This document shows positions 52,830 through 62,987 of a stretch of DNA of 64,000 nucleotides, piece after piece. The notes under the pieces are model-generated. The model saw nothing but the letters and a program-made list of their open reading frames with translations, did no database searches and was not told the DNA's origin. The DNA comes from Candidatus Hydrogenedentota bacterium (GTDB lineage Bacteria > Hydrogenedentota > Hydrogenedentia > Hydrogenedentales > SLHB01): the NCBI GenBank assembly GCA_020848835.1, contig JADLHJ010000060.1, positions 124,001 to 188,000 on the forward strand. Direction: 5' to 3'. The position numbers were made by a program, and so were the translations under genes. Each line of letters starts with the position of its first letter. Position 1 is the first letter of the stretch.

Positions 52830-53699
52830 ATGGCACTAATTCTGTCGCGTCGCGCGTTTCTGCAATCGTCCAGCGCGCTCTGCGTTGCGGGCGGGCTGAC
52901 TGCTGCTTCCGCTGCCGACGACGCGGTGAAGCCCACGTATGAGAACAACGCGACAGGCTTGCGCATTTTGCCCGGCGCATGGAGGCCGCATTACCCCTGG
53001 GAACACATTGTGTGGGTCAGCCCATCGTGGCCAAGCCAGGATTACATCTGGCTCGATTTTCCAGAAGCCATTTTCACGGACAGGGGCCTTCTCTTCTTAA
53101 GCCACGTCAACCCCGCGGCTCCGGCCGAGTACAAGGACTGGCCGAAAGTGGAGTGGAAGATGGGGGAGAACCGTGTCTCGTGCGAGCGCGTGTTGCCCGA
53201 TGGAGTCGCATTCACGGCGGCAGTGTTCAAGGAAAAGGAAAATGTCGCCGGTCTAGAGATCGGCATTCGCAACGGCAGCGCTGCGCCGCTGAAAGAGATC
53301 GCCTTACAGACCTGCGCATTCCTGCGTGCCATCAAGGAGTTTAGCGATTTCACCGCAGACAACAAGTATGTGCATGTACCGGTTAAAGGTTGGATAAAGG
53401 TGAAGGAGGCGGAAAAGCAGACGGAGGATGCCGGAAAATATGGGATCGGCTGGCGCGCGCGGCGCAATCATAAACTCGACGTGCCCATGATGGTCACGCT
53501 TTCGAATAAGGAAGAACGTCTTGTAGCCATGACATGGCTCGACGCCACGCTGTCCATGGTGCAAAATCCAAACCATCCCTGCATGCACTCCGACCCGCAG
53601 TTCCATGACCTGGAGCCGGGGCAAGAGCAAACGATTCATGGCCGCCTGATTTTCCACGAAGGAACGTTGAATGATTTCGATTACGCGCAATATCTGTAA
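52830..53699 (+). CDS. Tat-exported protein of unknown function
   Basis: A 289-residue protein with a twin-arginine signal (LSRRAFLQSSSALCVAGGL) and a mature part rich in Trp and aromatic residues (GAWRPHYPWEHIVWVSPSWP, SQDYIWLDFPEAIF, VEWKMGENRVSCE). The pattern of beta-strands suggests a secreted beta-sandwich. I do not recognise the family. The ATG at 52830 has GAGGG eight bases upstream. It is divergent from the importer genes. Confidence 0.65.
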   Translation: MALILSRRAFLQSSSALCVAGGLTAASAADDAVKPTYENNATGLRILPGAWRPHYPWEHIVWVSPSWPSQDYIWLDFPEAIFTDRGLLFLSHVNPAAPAEYKDWPKVEWKMGENRVSCERVLPDGVAFTAAVFKEKENVAGLEIGIRNGSAAPLKEIALQTCAFLRAIKEFSDFTADNKYVHVPVKGWIKVKEAEKQTEDAGKYGIGWRARRNHKLDVPMMVTLSNKEERLVAMTWLDATLSMVQNPNHPCMHSDPQFHDLEPGQEQTIHGRLIFHEGTLNDFDYAQYL

Positions 53700-53738
53700 G
53701 ATCAACCCTCTGTATGTGCAAACACGATTATTTGAATT

Positions 53739-53858
53739 TATCCCGAATGAATGAAGGCCCATAGCCCAGGGTTGGTGCGCCGTAGTCGCTTAGACGAAGG
53801 CGTGCCTACCCTGGGTAGTAAGCAATCCCCTTTTCTGTACCCTGAAAGGGTTACGGCA
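53739..53858 (+). repeat. Dispersed palindromic intergenic repeat, copy B
   Basis: Begins TATCCCGAATG, central arms CCCAGGGT and ACCCTGGGT around GTCGCTTAGAC, ends with ACCCTGAAAGGGTT. It is the most diverged of the three copies, in the same orientation, between two plus-strand genes. Confidence 0.8.
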
Positions 53859-53901
53859 TTGATCATCGCCAGTCATAGAGATTTTTAAGTCAGGAGGACG
53901 A

Positions 53902-55005
53902 ATGAGTTTTATCGCCGAGCGTATGGACCGAATCGATTCCAGCGGCATCCGCAAGATTTTTGCACTGGCCGCTTCCTTAAAAGACCCGATCAACTTGAGC
54001 ATTGGCCAACCCGACTACGACGTGGACGAAGCCGTCAAGGAAGTCGCGATCCAGCAAATTCGCGCGGGCTTCAACAAATACACGCAAACCGGCGGCATCG
54101 CTGAACTCTGCGAAGAATCGTCCGCGTACTATCAACGCCGCTTCGGCACGCCGCTGGAAAACGTGATGATTACGTCAGGCACTTCCGGCGGGCTGTTTCT
54201 CGCGTTACTTGCAACCATCAATCCGGGAGACGAAGTCATCTTCGCCGATCCCTACTTCGTGATGTACAAACATCTCGTGAACCTGCTCGGCGGCAAATGC
54301 GCGATGGTGGACACCTACCCGCATTTCAAATTGACTGCGGAGGCCATCGAACGCGTCATCACGCCCAAATCGAAAATGCTCATCGTCAATTCACCATCAA
54401 ATCCCACCGGCGTGACTATGACAAAAGACGAATTGAAAGAACTCGCCGCAGTCGCCGTAAAGCACAATCTCTTGGTGATCTCCGACGACATCTACGATCA
54501 GTTCCATTACGACGACGCACCCGGCAGCATGGCGGGCTTGTGCGAAAACGTTATTGTGTTAAATGGTTTTTCAAAGACGGCGGCAATGACGGGCTGGCGC
54601 GTCGGCTTCGCCGCAGGCCCAAAAGAAATCCTCGACAAAATGAACACCCTGCAACAGTACACCTTCGTGTGCGCGCCATCCTTCGCGCAAAAGGCAGCGG
54701 TCACCGCACTCAAACTCGATACAACAGACAAGCTCAACGCTTACCGCCGCAAACGCGACCTCATCTACAACGGCCTAGTCGAATTAGGATTCAACGTCAC
54801 CAAACCCGGCGGCGCTTTCTACATCTTCCCCGAAGCCCCCGGAAGCGATGGCGATGCCTTCGTCAAGAAAGCGATTGAAAACAACCTGCTCATCATCCCC
54901 GGCTCCGTCTTCAGCGAAAAGAAATCAAACCTCCGCATCAGCTTCGCCGCGACAGATGAAACTATCCAGCGCGGGTTGGAAGTTTTGAGACGGTTACGAG
55001 GATAG
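53902..55005 (+). CDS. Class I/II PLP aminotransferase
   Basis: A 367-residue fold-type I aminotransferase of the AspC/AlaT type. It has the N-terminal NLSIGQPDYDVDEAV (substrate Gly region), SNPTGVT near 166, DDIYDQFHYD near 196, the PLP lysine Lys225 in NGFSKTAAMTGWRVGF, and SNLRISFA near the end (Arg of the substrate carboxylate). AGGAGGA precedes the ATG at 53902. Substrate specificity cannot be read reliably. A long inverted repeat follows the stop. Confidence 0.9.
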   Translation: MSFIAERMDRIDSSGIRKIFALAASLKDPINLSIGQPDYDVDEAVKEVAIQQIRAGFNKYTQTGGIAELCEESSAYYQRRFGTPLENVMITSGTSGGLFLALLATINPGDEVIFADPYFVMYKHLVNLLGGKCAMVDTYPHFKLTAEAIERVITPKSKMLIVNSPSNPTGVTMTKDELKELAAVAVKHNLLVISDDIYDQFHYDDAPGSMAGLCENVIVLNGFSKTAAMTGWRVGFAAGPKEILDKMNTLQQYTFVCAPSFAQKAAVTALKLDTTDKLNAYRRKRDLIYNGLVELGFNVTKPGGAFYIFPEAPGSDGDAFVKKAIENNLLIIPGSVFSEKKSNLRISFAATDETIQRGLEVLRRLRG

Positions 55006-55025
55006 ACCACCATTTGCTTGAAATA

Positions 55026-55127
55026 ACATCCCCCTGAATCCCCCTTCAAAGGGGGACTTAATGCAAAACGAACGGCATCATTGAGCAATTCTTAAGTCCC
55101 CCTTTGAAGGGGGATTTAGGGGGATGT
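55026..55127. repeat. Long near-perfect inverted repeat between convergent genes
   Basis: Arms 55026-55061 and 55092-55127 match at 35 of 36 bases around a 30-base loop. Each arm contains CCCCCTTCAAAGGGGG as an inner palindrome. It lies exactly between the stop codons of the aminotransferase (plus) and sthA (minus). Confidence 0.9.
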
Positions 55128-55150
55128 GGAAATTGCAGCCATGCGAACGA

Positions 55151-56545
55151 TTATAGCCGGTTATACCCATTCAACGCCGCAACCCGATACGCCTCCGCCA
55201 TCGTCGGGTAATTAAAAGTCGTGTTGATAAAGTAAAGCAGGCTGTTCGCCTCGCCCTTCTGCGCCATGATCGCCTGACCAATATGAATAATTTCCGCGGC
55301 ATTCGCGCCGAAACAATGCACCCCGAGGATCTGAAGCGTTTCGCGGTGGAAAAGCAGTTTCAACATACCGACTGTCTGATTGGTGATCTGCCCGCGCGCC
55401 AGACTCTTGAATAATGCGTGGCCCACCTCGTAGGGAACTTTATCCTGGGTAAGCTGGCGCTCTGTCTTCCCAACAGAGCTAATCTCCGGTGAGGTATAGA
55501 TACCCGTCGGCACATCGCGCACAAGTTCGTATTCTGCATGGCCTAAAATGCTCGTCGCTGCAAAACGCCCCTCAACATAAGCAGCGCTCGCCAACGACGA
55601 CTTACCCGCTACGTCGCCTGCCGCGTAAATATTCGGCACCGTCGTTTGGTACTTCTCGTTCACGGGAATCAGCTTGCGATGCCCAGGAACGATTCCCAAA
55701 TGCTCCAAATTCAACCCATCGGAATTGCCCACACGCCCCGCGGCCCACAGTAGCACATCCGATTTAAGTTGCTTGCCCGATTTCAGGTGGAGGATAACCT
55801 CCTTGTCGCGCGGTTCGACGCGTTCGCAAGTCTCCATGTGCCGAATCAGTACCCCGCGATCGCGCAAGTGGTAGCTCAGCGCGTCGATAATCTCGTCGTC
55901 GAGGAACTCGAGCAGTTTCTCGCGTGTGTTGACCAGGTTCACCTTCACATCGAGATTGCGGAACATCGATGCGTATTCACACCCGATAACACCCGCGCCA
56001 TAGATCGTAATCGAATGCGGCGTCTCTTTCAGATTCAGAATGGTATCGCTGTCAAAAATGCGGGGATGCGAGAAATCCAGGTCTAGCGGGCGGAACGGTT
56101 TGGCGCCCGTCGCTATGACAATGCTTTCCGCGGAAACGTACTCACATTCCGCTCCGCCATTCTTTACCGCAATTGTGTGCGCATCGATGAAGGACGCACG
56201 CCCGCAGATCAGTTCCACGTCGTTGCGATCATAGAACCGCTGGCGCATCGAAACCTGGCGTTCGATGACCGAGGTCGCGCTTTTTCGCAATTGCGCAAAC
56301 GTAAAATCCAGCGACACACCAGCCTCGCGAAACAGGGGATTGTTATTCGCGGAGGTCATCACATAGATCGCATACCGCAGCGATTTGCTCGGTATGGTGC
56401 CGAGGTGGGTGCAATTGCCGCCGACATGCGGCATGCATTCAATTGCCGCCACAGACTTGCCGGATTTCACGCACTGCATCGCGGCGCCTTCCCCAGCGGG
56501 GCCGGTGCCGATTACTGCTACATCAAAGGATCGCGTAGAACTCAT
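55151..56545 (-). CDS. sthA: Soluble pyridine nucleotide transhydrogenase
   Basis: A 464-residue FAD flavoprotein that passes electrons between NADPH and NAD+ in the cytoplasm. It has the FAD site [28 protein letters not shown] (the second cysteine of the usual redox pair is Thr, which is the SthA hallmark), ATGAKPFRP, the NAD site [12 protein letters not shown], and AAGDVAG. The C-terminal dimer domain is complete. The ATG at 56545 gives a product like other SthA proteins; an in-frame start at 56608 would add 21 residues. Confidence 0.9.
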   Translation of the reverse strand: MSSTRSFDVAVIGTGPAGEGAAMQCVKSGKSVAAIECMPHVGGNCTHLGTIPSKSLRYAIYVMTSANNNPLFREAGVSLDFTFAQLRKSATSVIERQVSMRQRFYDRNDVELICGRASFIDAHTIAVKNGGAECEYVSAESIVIATGAKPFRPLDLDFSHPRIFDSDTILNLKETPHSITIYGAGVIGCEYASMFRNLDVKVNLVNTREKLLEFLDDEIIDALSYHLRDRGVLIRHMETCERVEPRDKEVILHLKSGKQLKSDVLLWAAGRVGNSDGLNLEHLGIVPGHRKLIPVNEKYQTTVPNIYAAGDVAGKSSLASAAYVEGRFAATSILGHAEYELVRDVPTGIYTSPEISSVGKTERQLTQDKVPYEVGHALFKSLARGQITNQTVGMLKLLFHRETLQILGVHCFGANAAEIIHIGQAIMAQKGEANSLLYFINTTFNYPTMAEAYRVAALNGYNRL

Positions 56546-56734
56546 CTCGCATGTTCGCCTATACCCGGAGGTGAACGGTTTCAAATGATTAATAAAATAG
56601 CCTATCAAGTCTGCATACAGCGCGCAAATGGGGTTTGTTTGTCACGGTGCTTTAGCGCGCAAAGTCATTGGAACTGCAAGCAATTGTAGCGATTAATTTC
56701 AACAACGAAGCCTGTCTATGTTAAGATCCGGCGC

Positions 56735-57712
56735 ATGCAGTCCACCCTCAACTTGAACGATCTGTATCGTCCCATATCTCGCGATATGGACGGCGTGCGC
56801 GCGTCCATCGCCCAGCTTTGGTCCGACGCGCTCAAGTTCGTTTATGGCGAACGCCTCCCCAAGTTGCCCGTCGGTGGAAAAATGCTGCGCCCGGCCTTGT
56901 CGTTGCTTTCCGCCGGTGCGCTCGGCGAGGAAGAGACCTCGCGCTTCGTACCGTTGGCGACTGCCATGGAACTGCTCCACCTCGCGGCATTGGCGCATGA
57001 CGACGTCATCGATCACGCGGACCTGCGCCACGGCATGCGTTCACTCAACGCGATGTGGGACAACCATACTGCGGTGCTCGGCGGCGACTATCTCGTAGCC
57101 CGCGCGATCCATATTCTCGGTTCCTACGACTCGTGCCTGGTCATTACCAACGCTATTAATTCTGTGCGCGAAATGTCCGAGGGCGAGCTAACGCACTTCG
57201 GCCTCGGCCGCGAGCACTATTCTCCCGAGGCCTGCATCAGTCTCGCGCGCCAGAAAACAGCGAGCCTCTTCGCCGTCGCCTGCAGCACACCCGCGTGCCT
57301 CATCGAAGGCGCGCCACGACCCGAACTGCACGCCTACGGGCTGGCCTTCGGCATCGCCTTCCAGTTGGTGGACGATCTCCTAGACGTCACGCGCGACGAA
57401 GAGGCCCTCGGCAAACCAGCCTTCGGCGACATCGTCGAAGGGAAAAAGACGCTTCCTATCATCTATCTTCGCGAATCGCTGGATGACGCCGGCCGCGCAC
57501 GCTTCGATCGTCTCAAAGGAAAGCCACTCTCCGACGAGGACCGTGCGTGGGTTGCGGACATCGTGGAAACCTCCGGCGCCCGCGAACAAACCGAGGCGAT
57601 TGTGCGCGATTACATTGATGAAGCCCGCGCCGCGATCGCCGGTTTCCCTTCCTCGCAATACAAAGACTCCATGCTCGCCCTCGCCGAATTTGTCCTTGCC
57701 CGCGGCGCGTAG
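56735..57712 (+). CDS. Polyprenyl diphosphate synthase
   Basis: A 325-residue trans-isoprenyl synthase that lengthens farnesyl-type diphosphates for the quinone side chain. The first Asp-rich motif is DDVID (89-93) in LLHLAALAHDDVIDHADLRHG, and the second is DDLLD (213-217) in FQLVDDLLDVTRDEEALGKP. The conserved GK and KKT elements are present. The short residue before the first motif (about Leu84-Ala85) suggests a long-chain product such as octaprenyl or heptaprenyl, which is inference. The start at 56735 lies after a weak TTCAAC/TAAGAT promoter pair. Confidence 0.9.
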   Translation: MQSTLNLNDLYRPISRDMDGVRASIAQLWSDALKFVYGERLPKLPVGGKMLRPALSLLSAGALGEEETSRFVPLATAMELLHLAALAHDDVIDHADLRHGMRSLNAMWDNHTAVLGGDYLVARAIHILGSYDSCLVITNAINSVREMSEGELTHFGLGREHYSPEACISLARQKTASLFAVACSTPACLIEGAPRPELHAYGLAFGIAFQLVDDLLDVTRDEEALGKPAFGDIVEGKKTLPIIYLRESLDDAGRARFDRLKGKPLSDEDRAWVADIVETSGAREQTEAIVRDYIDEARAAIAGFPSSQYKDSMLALAEFVLARGA

Positions 57713-57763
57713 CAAACCCGTCCCCGCTTGATTCGTCCGACGCCTGCACCTATCCTTTCGCGC

Positions 57764-58894
57764 ATGAACCCCCGAACACTTCTCGCGTGTGCCATTTCGC
57801 TTTGCGTTGCGCAAATGGCCACGGCCCAAGATCCATTTCCAGGCCGCTATACCGAGCCAGTTGAGAAATCGTCACCGAACCGCCAGACACAGTTCGATCA
57901 AGTCGGCGCCTACGCACTGCGGCTCCACGAATTGGCCCCAAAAAATCGCGACACTTTTTTCGTCCCTAACTTCCAAAGCAAACGCGCATACATTCGTTCG
58001 ACAAAGGAACTCCGCGCCGCGCTGCACAGCCGCATCGGTTATCCGCCACCCCTTCGGAAAGAGAACGCGAAGCCGCGTTGGGAAAAGCTCGCCGACGATC
58101 CCTATGCAACTATCTACCGCGTATGGCTCGAAGTGGTGGAAGGCGTAGAAGCCTACGGTCTCGTCAGCATCCCCCACGGTCTAAAAGGCAAAGCCCCGCT
58201 CATGATCTGCCAGCACGGGGGCGGCGGCAACCCTGAACTCGTCCACGGCATGCTCGAAGGCGTGGGCACCGGCAACTACGGCTGGATGACCATGCGGGCC
58301 TTGAAGGAGGGCTATGTCACCCTCGAACCCGCGCTGCTCTTTCCCTTCGGCGGTAAAGCAGAAATCAACGGACCCAACCGTCAAAAACTCGATCAGGACC
58401 TTCAATTTCTCGGCACTTCAATCCTCGCGCTCGAGGTCTACAAAATATCGCGCCTCATCGACATCGCCTGCGAACGACCCGAAGTGGATAAAGATCGCAT
58501 CGCCATGATGGGCCTTTCCTACGGCGGCTGCTACACGCTCTACACCGCAGCGATCGACACGCGCATTGACGCGGCAGTCAGCTCCTGCTTCTTCAACGAG
58601 CGCAAGCGCTATCTCTGGTCCGACTGGTCCTACTTTGGCTTCATGAACGAGTTCAACGACGCGGAAGTCTGCGCGCTGATTTGCCCGCGCGCATTGATGA
58701 TCGAAGTGGGGGACAACGACACCCTCTTCGCCGTCGATGGCGCGAAAGCGGAATCCGTCCGCGCAAAGAAATATTGGGACGGCCTAGGCCTGTCCGATAG
58801 CTATGTTTTCACGGCCTTCTCCGGCGGACACGAGTTCAAAGGCGACGGCGCATACGAGTTTGTAAAGAAACACTTGGAACCTCAAACAAAATAA
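57764..58894 (+). CDS. Secreted alpha/beta hydrolase (esterase-like)
   Basis: A 376-residue protein with a signal peptide (LLACAISLCVAQMATAQ). The alpha/beta-hydrolase fold starts near residue 120 (VWLEVVEGVEAYGLVSIPHG), with the oxyanion region CQHGGGGNPE, the nucleophile Ser252 in MMGLSYGGC, the acid Asp in VGDNDTLF and the His in FSGGHEF. The layout resembles acetyl-xylan-esterase or dienelactone hydrolase relatives that act on carbohydrate esters. A longer in-frame start at 57728 lacks a ribosome site. The palindromic repeat copy C follows. Confidence 0.8.
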   Translation: MNPRTLLACAISLCVAQMATAQDPFPGRYTEPVEKSSPNRQTQFDQVGAYALRLHELAPKNRDTFFVPNFQSKRAYIRSTKELRAALHSRIGYPPPLRKENAKPRWEKLADDPYATIYRVWLEVVEGVEAYGLVSIPHGLKGKAPLMICQHGGGGNPELVHGMLEGVGTGNYGWMTMRALKEGYVTLEPALLFPFGGKAEINGPNRQKLDQDLQFLGTSILALEVYKISRLIDIACERPEVDKDRIAMMGLSYGGCYTLYTAAIDTRIDAAVSSCFFNERKRYLWSDWSYFGFMNEFNDAEVCALICPRALMIEVGDNDTLFAVDGAKAESVRAKKYWDGLGLSDSYVFTAFSGGHEFKGDGAYEFVKKHLEPQTK

Positions 58895-58897
58895 AAA

Positions 58898-59084
58898 TAT
58901 CCCGAAGGATTCCAGCGCGTAGCCAATGGACTTAAGCGAAGGACTAACCGGCGATGAACGAATATCCCGAAGGGATTCCAGCACGTTGCCCAGGGTTGGC
59001 TCGCCGGAGTCGCTTCGACGCAGGCGGGCCTACCCTGGGTAACGCCAACATCTACACTGAGTGAACCCTGAAGGGGTTCCGGCA
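58898..59084 (+). repeat. Dispersed palindromic intergenic repeat, copy C with duplicated leader
   Basis: The leader TATCCCGAAGGATTCC occurs at 58898, then again as TATCCCGAAGGGATTCC at 58963. Central arms CCCAGGGT and ACCCTGGGT surround GTCGCTTCGAC, and the end is AACCCTGAAGGGGTT. It lies between two plus-strand genes and is closer to copy A than to B. Confidence 0.85.
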
Positions 59085-59118
59085 ATTTTTGTTAGAAACA
59101 CTTAGAGAAGGAAACAAA

Positions 59119-60108
59119 ATGAGCGCAGCAATTCGCTGGGGTATTTTAGGTACAGGGGCAATCGCGAAGAAGTTCGTCACAGGATTGAAGTCGATTCCTG
59201 ACGCGAAAGTCGCCGCAGTCGGTTCGCGCAAACAGGAAACGGCAGACGCCTTCGCAAAAGAGTTTGGCGCAGCGAAGGCCCACGCCTCCTACAAAGCACT
59301 AGCCAGCGATCCCGAAGTGGACGTGATCTACGTTTCCACGCCGCATCAGCTCCACTGCGAAAATACGTTGCTCTGCCTCGACCACGGCAAGGCCGTCCTC
59401 TGCGAAAAACCTTTCGCAATTAATACCCGCGAAGCAAAGAAAATGGTGACGCGCGCGCAGGAAAAGAAAGCCTTCCTCATGGAAGCCATGTGGACACGCT
59501 TCATCCCCGCGATGTTGCAAGCCCAGAAATGGATCAAGGAAGGCCGCATCGGCGAACCGCGCATGGTGATGGCCGATTTCGGGTTCCGCGGTGATCTCGA
59601 CGCTGACAGCCGCCTGTTCAATCCCGAATTCGGCGGCGGCAGCTTGCTCGACGTTGGCATCTACCCGCTGTCCTTCGCATCCATGATCTTCGGCGGCAAG
59701 AAACCCGTTGCCATGACCGGCGCCGCACACCTCGGCAGCACCGGCGTGGACGAACAAGCCGCCTACGTGCTCACCTACGAAGCCGGCCGCCTCGCCGTCC
59801 TCGCCAGCGCCGTCCGCACGGAAACGCCATACGACGCCTACGTGCTAGGGACTGAGGGCCGCATCCAACTTCACTCGCCCTTCTGGTGCACAACAAAGGC
59901 CAGTCTAAAGATAGGCGAAAATGACCCCGTCATCTTCGAACAACCCCACCAGGGCAACGGCTACGAATACCAGGCCATGGAAGTCATGCGCTGCCTGCGC
60001 GCCGGCCAAACCGAAAGCCCGGGAATGCCACTGGACGAATCAATCGTTTTAATGGAGACCATGGACCAACTGCGCGCGCAGTGGGGACTCAAGTATCCCA
60101 TGGAGTAA
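59119..60108 (+). CDS. Gfo/Idh/MocA family oxidoreductase
   Basis: A 329-residue cytoplasmic NAD(P)-dependent sugar oxidoreductase. It has the Rossmann motif WGILGTGAIAKKF, the acidic block VGSRKQ, VSTPHQLHCEN, the conserved CEKPF with the catalytic Lys, MEAMWTRFIP and LLDVGIYPLSF. The family includes dihydrodiol/xylose dehydrogenases (dimeric). The ATG at 59119 has AGAAGGAAAC before it; an upstream in-frame start is inside repeat C. No signal peptide is present, unlike the Tat-borne copy at 41 kb. Confidence 0.9.
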   Translation: MSAAIRWGILGTGAIAKKFVTGLKSIPDAKVAAVGSRKQETADAFAKEFGAAKAHASYKALASDPEVDVIYVSTPHQLHCENTLLCLDHGKAVLCEKPFAINTREAKKMVTRAQEKKAFLMEAMWTRFIPAMLQAQKWIKEGRIGEPRMVMADFGFRGDLDADSRLFNPEFGGGSLLDVGIYPLSFASMIFGGKKPVAMTGAAHLGSTGVDEQAAYVLTYEAGRLAVLASAVRTETPYDAYVLGTEGRIQLHSPFWCTTKASLKIGENDPVIFEQPHQGNGYEYQAMEVMRCLRAGQTESPGMPLDESIVLMETMDQLRAQWGLKYPME

Positions 60109-60127
60109 ACCAAGTCGCCGCGCGGCT

Positions 60128-60157
60128 TTGTGCCTATCGCCGACGCTTTGCTATGAT
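60128..60157 (+). promoter_or_regulatory. Candidate promoter of secA
   Basis: TTGTGC at 60128-60133, 18-base spacer, TATGAT at 60152-60157, about 65 bases before the start. Confidence 0.4.
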
Positions 60158-60221
60158 TTCACCAATGCAATGAATTGCCGTCCGTTATTGACCCGCATTC
60201 CGCGGTGTCCGGAGTTCATCC

Positions 60222-62987
60222 TTGTTCGATGGTTTCTTTCGCATGCTTGACGCACTATTAAAATCGTTTTTCGGTACCAACAAAGAACGCCAGATAAAGC
60301 GCCTGCAGCCGCTGCTGTCGGCCGTCCGCGCGCACGAGCGCATCGTCTCCAAGATGACGAACGATCAGCTCCGCGCGCAGACCGGCGTATTCAAGGAGCG
60401 CCTCGCCCAAGGTGCCTCGCTCGAGGACATTCTGCCCGAGGCCTTCGCCGTATGCTGCGAAGCGTCCAAGCGCGTCACCGGCATGCGCCCCTTCGACGTA
60501 CAAATCATCGGCGGCATCGTGCTGCACCAGGGCTGCATCGCGGAAATGGTCACCGGCGAGGGCAAAACCCTCGTCGCCACCTTGCCCTGCTATCTCAACG
60601 CGCTCGAAGGCAAGGGCGTCCACGTGGTCACGGTAAACGACTACCTCGCGCGCCGCGACAAGGAATGGATGGGTCCCATCTACGAATTCCTCGGCCTCAC
60701 GGTCGGACTGATTCAGCACGACATGGACAACTTCGAGCATCAGGTCAGCTATCGCGCCGACATCACCTACGGCACGAACAGCGAAATCGGTTTCGACTAT
60801 CTACGCGACAATATGGCGCAGCGCCCCGAGCATCGGCGTCATCGCCAACTCAATTACGCGATCATCGACGAAATCGACTCGATCCTGATCGACGAAGCGC
60901 GCACGCCCCTGATCATATCTGGCCGCCCCGAAAAACCCACCGATCTGTATTACCGCGTGGACGAAGTCGTGCGCCAGCTCAAGCGCGACAAGCATTACGA
61001 AGCGAACGAAAAGCACCGCCACGTGATCATCTCCGACGAAGGCATGGCGCTCGCCGAAAAGTTAATGGGCGTCGAGGACATGTTCACCTCCGATTCGCTC
61101 GGCATCGTGCATATGATCGAACAGTCCATTCGTGCGCACACGATGTATAAGAAAGACGACGAGTACGTCGTCAAAGACGGCGAGGTCCTGCTTGTTGACG
61201 ATTTCACCGGTCGCTTGATGGAAGGTCGCCGACTCTCCGACGGCCTGCACCAGGCCATCGAAGCCAAAGAACGCGTCCCGGTCCAATTCGAAAACCAGAC
61301 CATCGCGACGATCACCTATCAAAACCTGTTTCGACTCTACAAGAAAATTAGCGGTATGACCGGTACGGCCGTCACCGAAGCGATGGAATTCGCCAACATC
61401 TACAATCTTGACGTGGTGCAGATTCCCACGAACCTCCCCTTGATTCGCGATGACATGACCGACTTGGTCTTTGCCACCGAAAAAGGGAAATTCAAGGCGG
61501 TCACCGACGAAATTTCCCACATCCACGAATCAGGCCGTCCCGTATTGGTTGGTACCGTATCGATTGAAAAATCCGAATTGGTAGCAGAAACCCTGCGTGA
61601 GCGCGGCATCACGGATTTCCAGGTCCTTAACGCAAAACACCACGAACGCGAGGCCTCGATCATCTCCAATGCAGGAAAGCAAGGCGCCATAACCATCGCG
61701 ACAAACATGGCCGGCCGCGGCACCGACATCAAACTCGGGGAAGGTGTCCGCGAACTCGGCGGCCTTGCTATCATCGGCACCGAGCGCCACGAATCGCGCC
61801 GCATCGACAACCAGCTCCGCGGCCGTTGCGGCCGCCAGGGCGACCCCGGCACCACGCGCTTTTTCCTCAGCCTGGAAGACGAAGTCGCGCGGCTCTTCGG
61901 CGGCGATCGACTCAAGCGTTGGCTCGAATACTTCGGCAGCCAGCAGGAAATGGACGACCAACCGCTGAGCCAGCGCATGGTCACCCGCTCCATCGAACGC
62001 GCCCAGCGCAGCGTCGAAGAAATGAACTTCGAGACGCGCAAGCACCTCAAAGAATACGACGACGTAATGAACGAGCAGCGCCGCATTATCTACGGCATTC
62101 GACGCGAAGTCCTTGAGGACCGCGACGTGCGGGAACGCATCGACGAGTTCATCGCGCATACTGTCGAGGCCATGATCCAGCAGTACGCGCCCCAGGATCA
62201 GCTTCCCGACAATTGGGATCTCGATGGCCTCGAAGCCCGGTTCAAACAGGTCTTCGGCTTCGATCCTAAACTGGACGCAGACGAAGACACGGAGCCCGCG
62301 CCGCTCGACGCCGATTTACTCCAGCAAGTCCGCGAACGCTACATCGCGCACGAGAAATCCATCGAGGACGAATACCGCGGCAGCTTCCGAGAGCAAATCG
62401 GTGGAGATGATTCCCATATCGACTTCCCGAAGCTCGCGCGCAAATACGTCCATGACGTCGAAAAAATGGCGCTACTCAGCGCCGTGGACGATAAGTGGAT
62501 CGACCATTTGTATTCCATGGACTACTTGCGCGATTCGGTGCGTCTGCGCGCCTTCGGACAAAAAGACCCCTTGGTCGAATACAAAACCGAAGGTTTCGAA
62601 ATGTTCGAGAGCACGATGGACAGTATCGAGGAACGCGTGATCCAGACTGTATTCCGCCTCACGGATCCCGATGTGCGCAAGTCGCGCCGGATAGACGCAC
62701 AGCGCGGTACGCTCACCGCGAAGAACGATCCGTTCTCGACAATCTCCGAATACAACATGGTCAGCGCCGACAAGCAACAGGACCGCAGCTTCGCGTCGTA
62801 CGACACAAGCCGCTTCAAACTCGCGGGACAGGAAACCGCCGCCCAGGCCCCCGGTGCACCGGCTGAGGAACAGAAAAAGCCCAAGCAGGAACCGATTCGC
62901 AAACTTACTCCGGAGGTAGGTCCCAACGATCCATGCCCATGTGGGAGCGGCAAGAAGTATAAGAAGTGCTGCGGCGGCGTGTCGTAA
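60222..62987 (+). CDS. secA: Preprotein translocase ATPase SecA
   Basis: A 921-residue motor that pushes unfolded preproteins through SecYEG. It has the Walker A TGEGKTL near 110, [15 protein letters not shown] (DEAD-like box, Walker B), the preprotein cross-linking domain, [10 protein letters not shown], the helical scaffold, and the C-terminal zinc-binding SEC-C domain [14 protein letters not shown]. The start is TTG at 60222, with GGAG nine bases upstream; an in-frame ATG at 60243 is the alternative. No other sec genes are adjacent. Confidence 0.95.
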   Translation: MFDGFFRMLDALLKSFFGTNKERQIKRLQPLLSAVRAHERIVSKMTNDQLRAQTGVFKERLAQGASLEDILPEAFAVCCEASKRVTGMRPFDVQIIGGIVLHQGCIAEMVTGEGKTLVATLPCYLNALEGKGVHVVTVNDYLARRDKEWMGPIYEFLGLTVGLIQHDMDNFEHQVSYRADITYGTNSEIGFDYLRDNMAQRPEHRRHRQLNYAIIDEIDSILIDEARTPLIISGRPEKPTDLYYRVDEVVRQLKRDKHYEANEKHRHVIISDEGMALAEKLMGVEDMFTSDSLGIVHMIEQSIRAHTMYKKDDEYVVKDGEVLLVDDFTGRLMEGRRLSDGLHQAIEAKERVPVQFENQTIATITYQNLFRLYKKISGMTGTAVTEAMEFANIYNLDVVQIPTNLPLIRDDMTDLVFATEKGKFKAVTDEISHIHESGRPVLVGTVSIEKSELVAETLRERGITDFQVLNAKHHEREASIISNAGKQGAITIATNMAGRGTDIKLGEGVRELGGLAIIGTERHESRRIDNQLRGRCGRQGDPGTTRFFLSLEDEVARLFGGDRLKRWLEYFGSQQEMDDQPLSQRMVTRSIERAQRSVEEMNFETRKHLKEYDDVMNEQRRIIYGIRREVLEDRDVRERIDEFIAHTVEAMIQQYAPQDQLPDNWDLDGLEARFKQVFGFDPKLDADEDTEPAPLDADLLQQVRERYIAHEKSIEDEYRGSFREQIGGDDSHIDFPKLARKYVHDVEKMALLSAVDDKWIDHLYSMDYLRDSVRLRAFGQKDPLVEYKTEGFEMFESTMDSIEERVIQTVFRLTDPDVRKSRRIDAQRGTLTAKNDPFSTISEYNMVSADKQQDRSFASYDTSRFKLAGQETAAQAPGAPAEEQKKPKQEPIRKLTPEVGPNDPCPCGSGKKYKKCCGGVS

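Noticed and set aside
60222..60242. ATG at 60243 as secA start
   Set aside because: Kept as alternative only; the TTG at 60222 has a better-spaced GGAG.
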